64,000 nt of DNA from Listeria booriae (GTDB lineage: Bacteria > Bacillota > Bacilli > Lactobacillales > Listeriaceae), in the NCBI RefSeq assembly GCF_000766865.1, contig NZ_JNFA01000023.1:62001-126000 (forward strand). Direction: 5' to 3'. Of this stretch, positions 1 to 7,714 are shown piece after piece. How positions within the stretch are numbered: the first letter of the stretch is position 1; every line of letters starts with the position of its first letter. The translations under genes were made by a program, and so were the position numbers. The notes beneath the pieces were generated by a model. It ran no database searches and was not told where the DNA came from. It worked only from the letters and a program-made list of their open reading frames with translations.

Positions 1-453
1 CAACATTATTTCGATCGTATCGCAGCCATTGAATTCGCTGTCAAATACGATGATTGCAAAGATCCACGCGGGATTTTAGAAGCAGATATCGTTCTTGTTG
101 GTATTTCCCGCACGAGTAAAACACCGCTTAGCAGTTATCTCGCCAATCAGAATTACAAAGTTGCCAATGTCCCACTCGTTCCTGAAATCCCGATTCCTAC
201 CGAACTGACACAAATTCCGAGAAATCGCATTATCGGTCTAACGAACAGTCCTGAAAAACTGGCTGCTATTCGTAAAGTCCGCCTAAAATCGATTGGTTTG
301 GATGAAACGAGCAGTTATTCGAGTGAAAATCGGATTTTGGAAGAACTCGACTATGGCTACCGCATTTTTAAACAGCTTGGTTGCCGCGTCATTGAAGTGG
401 AAGATAAAGCCATTGAAGAAACCGCCGCACTGATTATCGAAAAAGTAAAATAG
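1..453 (+). CDS. PPDK regulatory protein (PSRP, DUF299), 3' part
   Basis: The frame is open from base 1 to the TAG at 451-453, giving 150 residues; the start lies outside the window. The family is a bifunctional serine/threonine kinase and pyrophosphorylase that inactivates or reactivates pyruvate phosphate dikinase by ADP-dependent phosphorylation. The fragment holds the hallmark P-loop-like [11 protein letters not shown] followed by [11 protein letters not shown], the conserved core of PSRP proteins. Its target gene ppdK follows 39 bases downstream on the same strand, which supports the assignment and suggests co-transcription. It resembles YqfL of Bacillus subtilis and lmo1866 of Listeria (from memory). 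Confidence 0.95.
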   Translation, partial: QHYFDRIAAIEFAVKYDDCKDPRGILEADIVLVGISRTSKTPLSSYLANQNYKVANVPLVPEIPIPTELTQIPRNRIIGLTNSPEKLAAIRKVRLKSIGLDETSSYSSENRILEELDYGYRIFKQLGCRVIEVEDKAIEETAALIIEKVK

Positions 454-492
454 CCCTTGTTTTAACAAAAATCTAAAATAGAGGTGAGCGTT

Positions 493-3129
493 TTGAGAAA
501 ATTTGTGTATCATTTTAATGAAGGTTCGAAGGAAATGAAGTACTTACTAGGTGGAAAAGGCGCCAATTTAGCGGAAATGACGAATATTGGTCTACCTGTT
601 CCGCCCGGCTTTACGATCACGACAGAGGCTTGTAAAGACTATAATGAGCACCACCAATACTTATCGGATGACATTTACACAGAAATGATGACGCACATGG
701 AAATTTTAGAACAGGAAACAGGGAAGAAATTCGGTGACGCTGAAAACCCACTGCTGATTTCGGTTCGCTCTGGCGCTCCTTTTTCGATGCCAGGGATGAT
801 GGACACGATTCTTAATTTAGGCCTGAATGATCAGTCGGTGCAAGGATTGGAGCGCGTGACGCAAGATGCTCGGTCTAGTTATGATTGCTACCGCCGCTTT
901 ATTCAGATGTTTGGCGATGTTGTATTCCGCATTCCAGGTTACCGCTTTGAGCAGGCGCTTTCTGATTTGAAGGAACGCAAAAATTATACGCTAGACACCG
1001 AGCTCACCGCTGCTGATTGGCAAGAATTAATCGCGGTTTATAAAGCGCTTTATGTATCCGCTTCCGGACGAGAATTCCCGCAAAATCCGTTAGAACAACT
1101 CCGGCTTTCGATTACGGCCGTGTTTGATTCTTGGGAAAATCCGCGAGCCGTTGTGTATCGGAGATTGCATCATATTGATAATCAACTTGGAACCGCTGTC
1201 AATATTCAGTCGATGGTGTTTGGGAATACTGGTGATACGAGCGGGACGGGGATTGCTTTTACGCGGAATCCGTCGACGGGTGATAATGTATTCTTCGGTG
1301 AATATTTATTAAATGCGCAAGGCGAGGATGTTGTCGCGGGGATTAGGACGCCAGAGCCGATTTCGCATTTGGAGGATACGATGCCGGATGTATATCAACA
1401 ACTGCTGGACGTCGCTGCTCTGCTGGAGTTACATTATTTAGATATGCAAGATATTGAATTTACGATTGAAAAAGGCGAACTGTTCGTGCTGCAAACGCGC
1501 AACGGGAAACGGACGGCGCAAGCTGCGATTAATATTGCGGTAGACCTCGTTCATGAAGGTAAAATTTCGAAGGATGACGCGATTATGCGAATTGATACGG
1601 CGCAAATTGATCAACTCCTCCACCCTTCTTTTGATGAAACGAGTCTTGCCAATGCTTCGGTGCTTGCGACGGGACTTCCTGCTTCACCGGGTGCTGCGAC
1701 GGGGCAAATTTATTTTAACGCTGAGGATGCTGTCACTGCTGCTGAACGTGGCGAAAAAGTGATATTAGTACGGAATGAAACGTCACCGGAAGACATTGAA
1801 GGCATGGCGAAAAGTGTTGCGATTTTGACGGCACATGGTGGTATGACTTCACATGCGGCTGTGGTAGCGCGCGGAATGGGCAAGTGCTGTGTCGCCGGAT
1901 GTGATGCTATCGCGATTGATGAAACGAAGAAAACACTGCAAAGTGCGACAGCGACTTTACATGAAGGTGACTTTTTATCACTAAATGGTTCGACGGGAAA
2001 CGTGTATGTTGACCAAATCCCGCTTGTTGAGACGGAAATTGGTGGTCATTTTGAGGAGCTTATGGGTTGGGTGAATGAGACGAAGAAACTTGTCGTGCGC
2101 GTCAATGCAGATTCGCCGAACGATTTGGAAGTTGGCCTTCATTTTGGCGCGGAAGGTGTTGGCCTGTGCCGTACGGAGCATATGTTTTTCCAAGAAGACC
2201 GAATTCCATATGTTCGCCAAATGATTATCGCCGAGTCAAAAGAAGAGCGCCTAATCGCCCTCTCCCATCTAAAAGCGATGCAGAAAACCGATTTTGCAGG
2301 AATTTTCCGAGTTGCCAATGGAAAACCAGTCAATATTCGCCTCCTTGACCCACCACTTCATGAATTTTTACCAAAAACCGATGCAGATATTGCAAAACTA
2401 GCACAAGAAATCGGCAAACCTGCGGATGAAATCAAGCAACGCGTACACGATTTAGCCGAAACAAACCCAATGCTTGGCCATCGCGGTTGCCGCCTCGCCA
2501 TCACGTTCCCAGAAATCTACATGATGCAAGCCGAAGCAATTATCGAAAGCGCCATCGCGATTCACGACGAAGGCATTGCCGTTTATCCCGAAATCATGGT
2601 ACCACTCGTGGCGAGCAGAGAAGAAATCGCGCTAATTAAAAAACAACTAAAAGAAGCCATTCAAACGATTTTCCGTAAAGAACAGCTCGTATTGCCTTTT
2701 GATATTGGCACCATGATCGAAATCCCACGCGCTTGCGTAACGGCAGACGAAATCGCTGAAGAAGCCCAATTTTTCAGCTTTGGAACCAATGATTTAACAC
2801 AATTAACGTTCGGCTTCTCGCGAGATGACGCAAATAAATTCCTGTATGCCTACCAAGAACAGAAAATCTTGCCTACCGACCCCTTCCAATCCATTGACCA
2901 AAAAGGCGTCGGCGCGCTCGTCACAACAGCCGTACAGCGCGGTCGCATGACAAACCCATCGTTAAAAATGGGCGTATGCGGCGAACATGGCGGCGACCCC
3001 GCTTCCATTCAATTTTTCCATAAGTTAGGGCTTCAATACGTCTCTTGCTCTCCTTACCGAATCCCGATTGCGCGTATTGCTGCGGCTCAAGCTTCGATTT
3101 TGGAGGAACAGCAAAAAGTGAAGATATAG
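493..3129 (+). CDS. ppdK: pyruvate, phosphate dikinase
   Basis: This enzyme interconverts pyruvate, ATP and Pi with PEP, AMP and PPi in the cytosol. The order is an N-terminal ATP-grasp nucleotide-binding domain (about residues 1-340), the swivelling phosphohistidine domain with TAHGGMTSHAA near residue 455, and a C-terminal PEP/pyruvate TIM barrel ending with GVCGEHGGDP near residue 830. I chose the TTG at 493 over the GTG at 484. The strong ribosome site GAGGTG (481-486) sits six bases before the TTG, and the product then starts MRKFVYHFNEG like family members, with 878 residues. Third-base usage changes abruptly around base 2230, from G-rich to C/A-rich codons. Confidence 0.96.
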   Translation: MRKFVYHFNEGSKEMKYLLGGKGANLAEMTNIGLPVPPGFTITTEACKDYNEHHQYLSDDIYTEMMTHMEILEQETGKKFGDAENPLLISVRSGAPFSMPGMMDTILNLGLNDQSVQGLERVTQDARSSYDCYRRFIQMFGDVVFRIPGYRFEQALSDLKERKNYTLDTELTAADWQELIAVYKALYVSASGREFPQNPLEQLRLSITAVFDSWENPRAVVYRRLHHIDNQLGTAVNIQSMVFGNTGDTSGTGIAFTRNPSTGDNVFFGEYLLNAQGEDVVAGIRTPEPISHLEDTMPDVYQQLLDVAALLELHYLDMQDIEFTIEKGELFVLQTRNGKRTAQAAINIAVDLVHEGKISKDDAIMRIDTAQIDQLLHPSFDETSLANASVLATGLPASPGAATGQIYFNAEDAVTAAERGEKVILVRNETSPEDIEGMAKSVAILTAHGGMTSHAAVVARGMGKCCVAGCDAIAIDETKKTLQSATATLHEGDFLSLNGSTGNVYVDQIPLVETEIGGHFEELMGWVNETKKLVVRVNADSPNDLEVGLHFGAEGVGLCRTEHMFFQEDRIPYVRQMIIAESKEERLIALSHLKAMQKTDFAGIFRVANGKPVNIRLLDPPLHEFLPKTDADIAKLAQEIGKPADEIKQRVHDLAETNPMLGHRGCRLAITFPEIYMMQAEAIIESAIAIHDEGIAVYPEIMVPLVASREEIALIKKQLKEAIQTIFRKEQLVLPFDIGTMIEIPRACVTADEIAEEAQFFSFGTNDLTQLTFGFSRDDANKFLYAYQEQKILPTDPFQSIDQKGVGALVTTAVQRGRMTNPSLKMGVCGEHGGDPASIQFFHKLGLQYVSCSPYRIPIARIAAAQASILEEQQKVKI

Positions 3130-3166
3130 TGACACATATAGCAGGAAAAACATCTTATCTGTAAAC

Positions 3167-3211
3167 AACAAGGACCCCAAGGTTAGAAAATCTAGCTTTG
3201 GGGTCCTTGTT
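3167..3211. terminator. hairpin between ppdK and the SUKH gene
   Basis: AACAAGGACCCCAA (3167-3180) pairs with TTGGGGTCCTTGTT (3198-3211). The loop itself pairs further, so almost the whole 45 bases fold. It lies between convergent genes and probably stops transcription from both sides, although the U-tract on either strand is weak. Confidence 0.75.
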
Positions 3212-3251
3212 ATTTACTATCCAAAATCCTTATTTTAAAAGCCTTCCATTG

Positions 3252-3725
3252 TTATCCTTTATTTATGCTCAGAAACTCTTCGAATGTATTTGTTACAATG
3301 TAGGTTTCCGGATCTAATTCACCAGACTCTTCGTGGTTCCACACACATACAACAGGCTTTTCTCTGTTCTTTCTAAAATCCAAACAAAGAAAATCTCCAG
3401 CAAACAAAACAGCAATGGGAAGAATATCTGCACCAATCAGCTCCTCATTATCTGTCAACCTATCTTCCAACTGTGTCAGAGTCACATCTATATCATATAT
3501 TCCAAATTCATTATCCCTAGGTACATCCAATAAACATAAAAACCTGTCAATAGTATATTCGTGATTATTGCAGATGAAAGTTCCATCTACTGGAATACCA
3601 CCGTTATTCTCTTTTAAAAATGCAACAAAATCAATAGGTAAACTTACTCTCCAAAATCCTTCTTTTCTTTTAAATAACTCTTCTGTTGGCAATGGATAAA
3701 CTATTGTATCTTTCTGAATCAGCAT
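3252..3725 (-). CDS. SUKH (SMI1/KNR4) family immunity protein
   Basis: The 157-residue protein resembles the SMI1/KNR4 (SUKH) superfamily. It has an N-terminal LPIDFVAFLKENNGG segment, a central strand pattern around ILPIAVLFAGDFLCLDF, and a C-terminal helix ending NTFEEFLSINKG. SUKH proteins are cytoplasmic immunity proteins that bind and neutralise polymorphic toxins, often nucleases of the HNH/endonuclease VII fold. The gene is last in the operon, 19 bases after a WHH nuclease toxin, the expected place for its cognate immunity gene. The family call comes from sequence pattern and context; the pairing with the toxin is inferred. Confidence 0.85.
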   Translation of the reverse strand: MLIQKDTIVYPLPTEELFKRKEGFWRVSLPIDFVAFLKENNGGIPVDGTFICNNHEYTIDRFLCLLDVPRDNEFGIYDIDVTLTQLEDRLTDNEELIGADILPIAVLFAGDFLCLDFRKNREKPVVCVWNHEESGELDPETYIVTNTFEEFLSINKG

Positions 3726-3744
3726 TTTTTACCCTCCTAATTTT

Positions 3745-4383
3745 TTATCTAGGCGCATCAGCCCACATACCTGTTGTCCGTCCTCCATTATGGGGAGTTA
3801 TATTGTGAATTCCGTATTCCACCAATTCCATTTTCCCTGGAATTTCTGTATGGTGCCAAGTTACACCTTCTCTATGCCCACCAATCGAATTATCCAACCA
3901 TTGAAATTGTTCTTTGTCTGACATTTTCCATAGGCTTTCTGGCAAATATACTGTTTTTTCTACAACCCCCGCTTTAGCAAAATCAGCATATCCGTACCTA
4001 AGTCCATCGGTTTTCGCTACTTCAACCTTTGGAATATAACCATTCGCTGTCGCCTGTTCTTTGATAAGCCTCTTTTGTTTAAGCGTCAAAGCCTCAGAAC
4101 CAGCAATATCTTCTCCCCAAGACCATGGTTGATTCGATTGTATCTTATCTGCATAAACTTTGGCATAGTCATCTATAACACTGTCAAATGATTTACTTCC
4201 CTTTACATATCCTTCAATATTCTTAAAAGTTAACTTACTCGCTCGTTCTGCCAATTTGCTCATATTATCCGCTTGTTTAATTTTGTCAACACCTTCAAAT
4301 AGAAACTTAAATTCCTCTGTTCGCGTAGATGCTTTAATAGCCTTTGCTGTTTTCCCTAACTTTCCAAACGGAATGAAGTTCAA
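3745..4383 (-). CDS. WHH nuclease toxin domain (C-terminal part of the LXG toxin)
   Basis: The 212-residue reading frame carries W176-H177-H178 followed by H193 and H198. This is the pattern of the WHH branch of HNH/endonuclease VII nucleases found at the C-terminus of bacterial polymorphic toxins. Its first residues (NFIPFGKLGKTAKAIK) look like the linker that normally joins an LXG domain to its toxin. The only possible start is a TTG at 4383-4381 overlapping the stop of the LXG frame (TTGA), with no ribosome site of its own. One extra T in GTTTGAAC would fuse both frames into a 524-residue protein. I therefore read it as the detached tip of a frameshifted LXG toxin; separate translation by stop-start coupling is possible but would leave it without a secretion signal. 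Confidence 0.8.
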   Translation of the reverse strand: MNFIPFGKLGKTAKAIKASTRTEEFKFLFEGVDKIKQADNMSKLAERASKLTFKNIEGYVKGSKSFDSVIDDYAKVYADKIQSNQPWSWGEDIAGSEALTLKQKRLIKEQATANGYIPKVEVAKTDGLRYGYADFAKAGVVEKTVYLPESLWKMSDKEQFQWLDNSIGGHREGVTWHHTEIPGKMELVEYGIHNITPHNGGRTTGMWADAPR

Positions 4384-5318
4384 ACTGTAAATCCTGCTGC
4401 TGTCGATTGTTCAAATTCGCTCAACGGTTCTTTTGTAATCGGATCAAGCCCTGTTCTCCAGCGATAGATATCAAAAATAGGCGTTATCATATCAATGAGG
4501 AAAATCGCATTTTTCATGCCTGCTAACACATGTGCTTGTTGCCATTTCGCATTGTCATAGGTTGCTTTGCCATCCAGTTTCCCGTCTTTCGTGACAAATC
4601 CAGCCACATTGCCTTCTGGTGTCACAGGTAATGGGCCATCTTCCGCTGCCTTGATTAGTCTTGCTGTTTCATTCTCTTTTGCCAATTTCGCTATTGCTTC
4701 TTCACGCGCCGTCCATTGTTTCTGCAATGCCGAACGCCATGTCATATTCAAGCCCATCATATGGAAAGTCCCTGTTTTAGCTTGGAAGGCTTTATCACTA
4801 TCAATTTCTGCTAAGCCTTGGACAATATTCGCTGTTAAATCCATGGCGCGGTCAAACGAAGTCGCTGTCTCCGCATCAAACTGATACAATGCCTCCAACT
4901 TCTCCTGCAATTTCTGCTTCAAATCCACAAATATCGGCGTAATTAACGCCATCCCAACGACATTATTGCTCAGCTTTTCAATATCCTGAATCTGAGTGTC
5001 CAATTGTCGAATCTGATCACGCACCTCATGCTCTATCACATCGGTCGTTGCCACATCTGCTCGGAACTTCTGTGGAAATGCTTGATTTTGCCGTATCAAT
5101 TCCTCACACAAACAAATCATGCCCTGCGCTAATGGTCGATACGTCGCCGCAAAGTACTGTTTGGCACTGTCATACGTTTTTCCCTGCAACTCTCGGTCAA
5201 ATGCGAATTCATTCACCGCACGCATCAAACCTTCCATTGCCTCTATCATGTCATGATACGACGCCACCATGCTCTCCGATTGTGCATCGATTTCACCTAA
5301 AAAGACATTCAAACTCAT
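4380..5318 (-). CDS. LXG-domain type VII secretion effector, N-terminal module
   Basis: The 312-residue protein has a helical N-terminal LXG domain (about residues 1-200, with the LxG signature LQG at 44-46). A linker follows that ends in DPITKEPLSEFEQ, typical of the pre-toxin region of LXG proteins. LXG effectors leave Gram-positive cells through the type VII (Esx/Yuk) machinery and act against competitors. The frame stops at TGA 4382-4380 exactly where the toxin frame begins, so the effector is split by an apparent one-base loss. Its ATG overlaps the stop of the DUF3958 gene by four bases (ATGA), showing translational coupling. No type VII apparatus genes lie in this window. Confidence 0.88.
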   Translation of the reverse strand: MSLNVFLGEIDAQSESMVASYHDMIEAMEGLMRAVNEFAFDRELQGKTYDSAKQYFAATYRPLAQGMICLCEELIRQNQAFPQKFRADVATTDVIEHEVRDQIRQLDTQIQDIEKLSNNVVGMALITPIFVDLKQKLQEKLEALYQFDAETATSFDRAMDLTANIVQGLAEIDSDKAFQAKTGTFHMMGLNMTWRSALQKQWTAREEAIAKLAKENETARLIKAAEDGPLPVTPEGNVAGFVTKDGKLDGKATYDNAKWQQAHVLAGMKNAIFLIDMITPIFDIYRWRTGLDPITKEPLSEFEQSTAAGFTV

Positions 5319-5677
5319 GCCTGCTCACCGCCTAACGCTACTTTTCGACGAGCCGCATAATAGTCCGATTCCTTTTCCAGCAACGCACGCTTTTCCTGTT
5401 CCAGCCTGACCTGTTCCTCCGCCATGCCATCCACGACATGAAAATGTTTTCGCTGATAGTCATGTTGCTGCGTATCCAAAAATACCGCCATTTCTCGGTC
5501 ACGATGCCATGTGCTACCAAGTGCATCAAACAACCGATTGTTCCGATTATGTATAACATCCACTTCATCCAGCAACTGTTTCTGCCTTCGAATTTCCTGT
5601 TCCTTCGCATACTGGTCATCCGCGACATTCTGCAACCGCTGATTCCAGCTATCTATTTCTCTATCCCTCTCACTCAT
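5315..5677 (-). CDS. DUF3958-like LXG partner protein
   Basis: The protein has 120 residues and is almost entirely charged helix (many E, R, Q and K), probably coiled coil. Start ATG 5677 is preceded by GAGGGATG. The longer upstream frame would overlap the previous gene and has no ribosome site. Its position between a DUF3130 gene and an LXG gene, its size and its composition fit DUF3958, one of two small helical partners that bind the LXG domain and help target it for type VII export. The partner role is known for related systems; here it is inferred from context. Confidence 0.75.
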   Translation of the reverse strand: MSERDREIDSWNQRLQNVADDQYAKEQEIRRQKQLLDEVDVIHNRNNRLFDALGSTWHRDREMAVFLDTQQHDYQRKHFHVVDGMAEEQVRLEQEKRALLEKESDYYAARRKVALGGEQA

Positions 5678-5687
5678 CTGCCATCCC

Positions 5688-5993
5688 TCATTTCCCAATG
5701 CGCGGGGCTGTACCTGAAAAATCCAGTCCGTTCCCAACTTCGTGAACCATCCGTTCAAATTCCTGCGCGACCGAGCGAATATGCGCCACGTCCCGTCCAA
5801 AACTCCTACCCAATTGCATCATCAAATGCTTCACTTTATCTGAGCTCTGTTTGGCATCCTGACTCACCTTCACACTCGTCCGATTCGCCTGTTGTGTCTG
5901 CTTCAAACCTGATTGCCACATCGCATCTGTCGCGTGTCCCATCGAAGTCGCCACCTGATGTGCCTGTCCAATATTACTTTTTAGTTGGCTCAT
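5688..5993 (-). CDS. DUF3130 (TIGR04197) LXG partner, WXG100-like
   Basis: The 101-residue all-helical protein starts MSQLKSNIGQAHQVA at ATG 5993, behind GGGAGGGG four bases upstream. DUF3130/TIGR04197 proteins are small WXG100-like partners encoded just before LXG effectors and needed for their secretion by the type VII system. It is the first gene of the operon, 10 bases ahead of the DUF3958 gene. A promoter lies just upstream (6022-6050). The family call rests on length, helix pattern and operon position. Confidence 0.8.
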   Translation of the reverse strand: MSQLKSNIGQAHQVATSMGHATDAMWQSGLKQTQQANRTSVKVSQDAKQSSDKVKHLMMQLGRSFGRDVAHIRSVAQEFERMVHEVGNGLDFSGTAPRIGK

Positions 5994-6021
5994 GTAACCC
6001 CTCCCATATCTGTATTCTTCT

Positions 6022-6050
6022 ATTATATGCAATATTTACCCAACTGTACA
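6022..6050 (-). promoter_or_regulatory. sigma-A promoter of the LXG operon
   Basis: On the minus strand, TGTACA (6050-6045) and TATAAT (6027-6022) are 17 bases apart, about 30 bases before the DUF3130 start. The -10 is consensus and the -35 matches four of six. Confidence 0.75.
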
Positions 6051-6129
6051 GCCTCTCCTAACACGAAAAAAGAAAATATACTCTATTCTCCCCATCGGAA
6101 CATCTGCTGAAATCTTTAAACTTCTATTC

Positions 6130-6186
6130 TTGACAAAACTTCCATTTCCATGTAATCTAATACCAACAAAACTTATCGGAATTATA
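6130..6186 (+). promoter_or_regulatory. tcyP promoter with CymR-like operator
   Basis: A consensus -35 TTGACA (6130-6135) lies 17 bases before a weak -10 TAATCT (6153-6158). Overlapping the -10 and start region is TAATACC then ATCGGAATTATA (6158-6186). This resembles the CymR-binding motif I recall from Bacillus and Staphylococcus (TAAW..., ATMGGAATT), apart from about one base of spacing. CymR with CysK represses cystine uptake genes when cysteine is plentiful, which fits the downstream tcyP. Confidence 0.65.
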
Positions 6187-6229
6187 AACTTTTATGATTC
6201 CATTGTTTTTAAAGGGAGGATTTTATTAG

Positions 6230-7603
6230 ATGGATACAACTTTTTTAGTCATTAACTTAATTGTTGCCGCACTTATTATTTTTCTATTCATGTTCTTACA
6301 GCGACGCCATGTTTCATTTTCTAAACGTGTGTTACTTGCGCTTGGTGTAGGGATTGTCGCGGGATTTGTGTTGCAATTTATTTACGGAGCAGCCTCAGAC
6401 GTTACGAAACAAACAACGGATTGGCTTGGAATTATCGGTGGCGGTTACGTGAAGCTGCTTCAAATGATTGCCATTCCACTGATTTTTATTTCGATTGTCA
6501 CAGCTTTTACACGCTTACAGTTAAAAACAAATATTGCTAAAGTTGGTATGTGGATTATTGGTACACTTGTTATTACGGCGGCCATTGCGGCTTTTGTCGG
6601 TATTGGTGCTGCCCTCTTGTTCCACTTAGATGCTAACAATATTTCTCAAGGTGCTACAGAAGCGGCGCGAGCTACGGAATTACAAGATAAATTCGCAGGA
6701 ATTAGCGACCTCACTTTCCCACAAAAAATCGTGGAATTACTGCCAGCTAACCCATTCCTTGATTTCACTGGCGCACGTGCAACTTCTACTGTAGCTGTCG
6801 TGATTTTCGCAGCGTTTATCGGTGCTGCATTCTTGGGTGTGCAACGGAAGCAACCAGATGAAGCTGCTGTTTTTGCCAAAGGTGTCGACGCGATTTATGC
6901 GATTGTTTTACGTATTGTGAAATTGATTTTGCGTTTAACGCCTTATGGGGTTTTCGCGATTATGACAAGCACGGTGGCGTTAAGCGATACATCGGCGATT
7001 TTAAAACTTGGTAATTTTGTTATCGCTTCGTACGCGGCATTGATTGCTATGTTTATTATTCACCTTGTAATTGTCGGATTTACAGGTACAAGCCCAGTAA
7101 CCTACATTAAAAAAGCCCTACCAGTTCTGACTTTTGCCTTCACTTCAAGAACAAGTGCTGGAGCGATTCCATTAAACATTGATACGCAAAAGAAACTTGG
7201 TGTTCCTGAAGGAATTGCTAACTTTGCAGCATCATTTGGTTTATCGATTGGGCAAAACGGTTGTGCCGGTATTTACCCCGCGATGTTGGCGATTATGATT
7301 GCCCCTGCTGCCGGTATTGATCCGCTTTCTTGGAAATTTATTTTAACGGTCGTTCTAGTTGTAGCAATCAGTTCGTTTGGTGTAGCTGGTGTCGGTGGTG
7401 GTGCAACATTTGCCGCGATTATCGTACTTTCTACATTGAACTTGCCAATTGGTCTTGCGGGTGTGTTGATCTCTATCGAACCACTGATTGATATGGGCCG
7501 TACAGCTCTAAACGTAAGTGACAGTATGGTCGCAGGAATCGTCACAAGTAAAGCGACCGGCGAACTGAAACACGAGGAACAAACATTAGCAGAAGAAATT
7601 TAA
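6230..7603 (+). CDS. tcyP: L-cystine symporter TcyP (DAACS family)
   Basis: The 457-residue membrane protein has about eight to ten transmembrane segments and the architecture of dicarboxylate/amino acid:cation symporters. The stretch SFGLSIGQNGCAGIYPAM near residues 330-350 and the glycine-rich GVAGVGGGATFAA near 385-397 are typical of the cystine importer TcyP (YhcL) rather than glutamate or C4-dicarboxylate carriers. It should import L-cystine across the cell membrane as a sulfur source. The gene stands alone with its own promoter, a CymR-like operator and a terminator. The ribosome site AAAGGGAGG precedes the ATG. Confidence 0.88.
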   Translation: MDTTFLVINLIVAALIIFLFMFLQRRHVSFSKRVLLALGVGIVAGFVLQFIYGAASDVTKQTTDWLGIIGGGYVKLLQMIAIPLIFISIVTAFTRLQLKTNIAKVGMWIIGTLVITAAIAAFVGIGAALLFHLDANNISQGATEAARATELQDKFAGISDLTFPQKIVELLPANPFLDFTGARATSTVAVVIFAAFIGAAFLGVQRKQPDEAAVFAKGVDAIYAIVLRIVKLILRLTPYGVFAIMTSTVALSDTSAILKLGNFVIASYAALIAMFIIHLVIVGFTGTSPVTYIKKALPVLTFAFTSRTSAGAIPLNIDTQKKLGVPEGIANFAASFGLSIGQNGCAGIYPAMLAIMIAPAAGIDPLSWKFILTVVLVVAISSFGVAGVGGGATFAAIIVLSTLNLPIGLAGVLISIEPLIDMGRTALNVSDSMVAGIVTSKATGELKHEEQTLAEEI

Positions 7604-7611
7604 AATGAGAT

Positions 7612-7652
7612 AAGAGATGCAGTGCCTAAAATTGGGCTTGCATCTCTTTTTA
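7612..7652 (+). terminator. tcyP terminator
   Basis: AAGAGATGCA (7612-7621) pairs with TGCATCTCTT (7639-7648), followed by TTT. It lies just after the tcyP stop. Confidence 0.88.
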
Positions 7653-7653
7653 A

Positions 7654-7684
7654 TTGACTGGAGTGCACTCTAAGGTGGTAGACT
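7654..7684 (+). promoter_or_regulatory. MerR-type promoter with 19-bp spacer
   Basis: TTGACT (7654-7659) and TAGACT (7679-7684) are separated by 19 bases, two more than optimal. The spacer contains the perfect dyad GAGTGCACTC (7661-7670). An over-long spacer with a central dyad is the signature of promoters activated by MerR-family regulators, which twist the DNA to realign the hexamers. It drives the histidine phosphatase gene; no MerR gene is in this window. Confidence 0.65.
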
Positions 7685-7714
7685 TAAGTCATAATGCAAA
7701 TTAGGGGGAAAACG

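Noticed and set aside
4374-4390. Programmed -1 frameshift in the LXG toxin
   Set aside because: The site reads ACA GTT TGA, with no X-XXY-YYZ slippery heptamer and no re-pairing of the Val tRNA in the -1 frame. Mutation, sequencing error or stop-start coupling are better explanations.
5438-6061. 207-residue plus-strand open frame across the LXG operon
   Set aside because: It is antisense to two genes with good ribosome sites and family matches, has no ribosome site of its own and its composition is that of a reverse-strand shadow.
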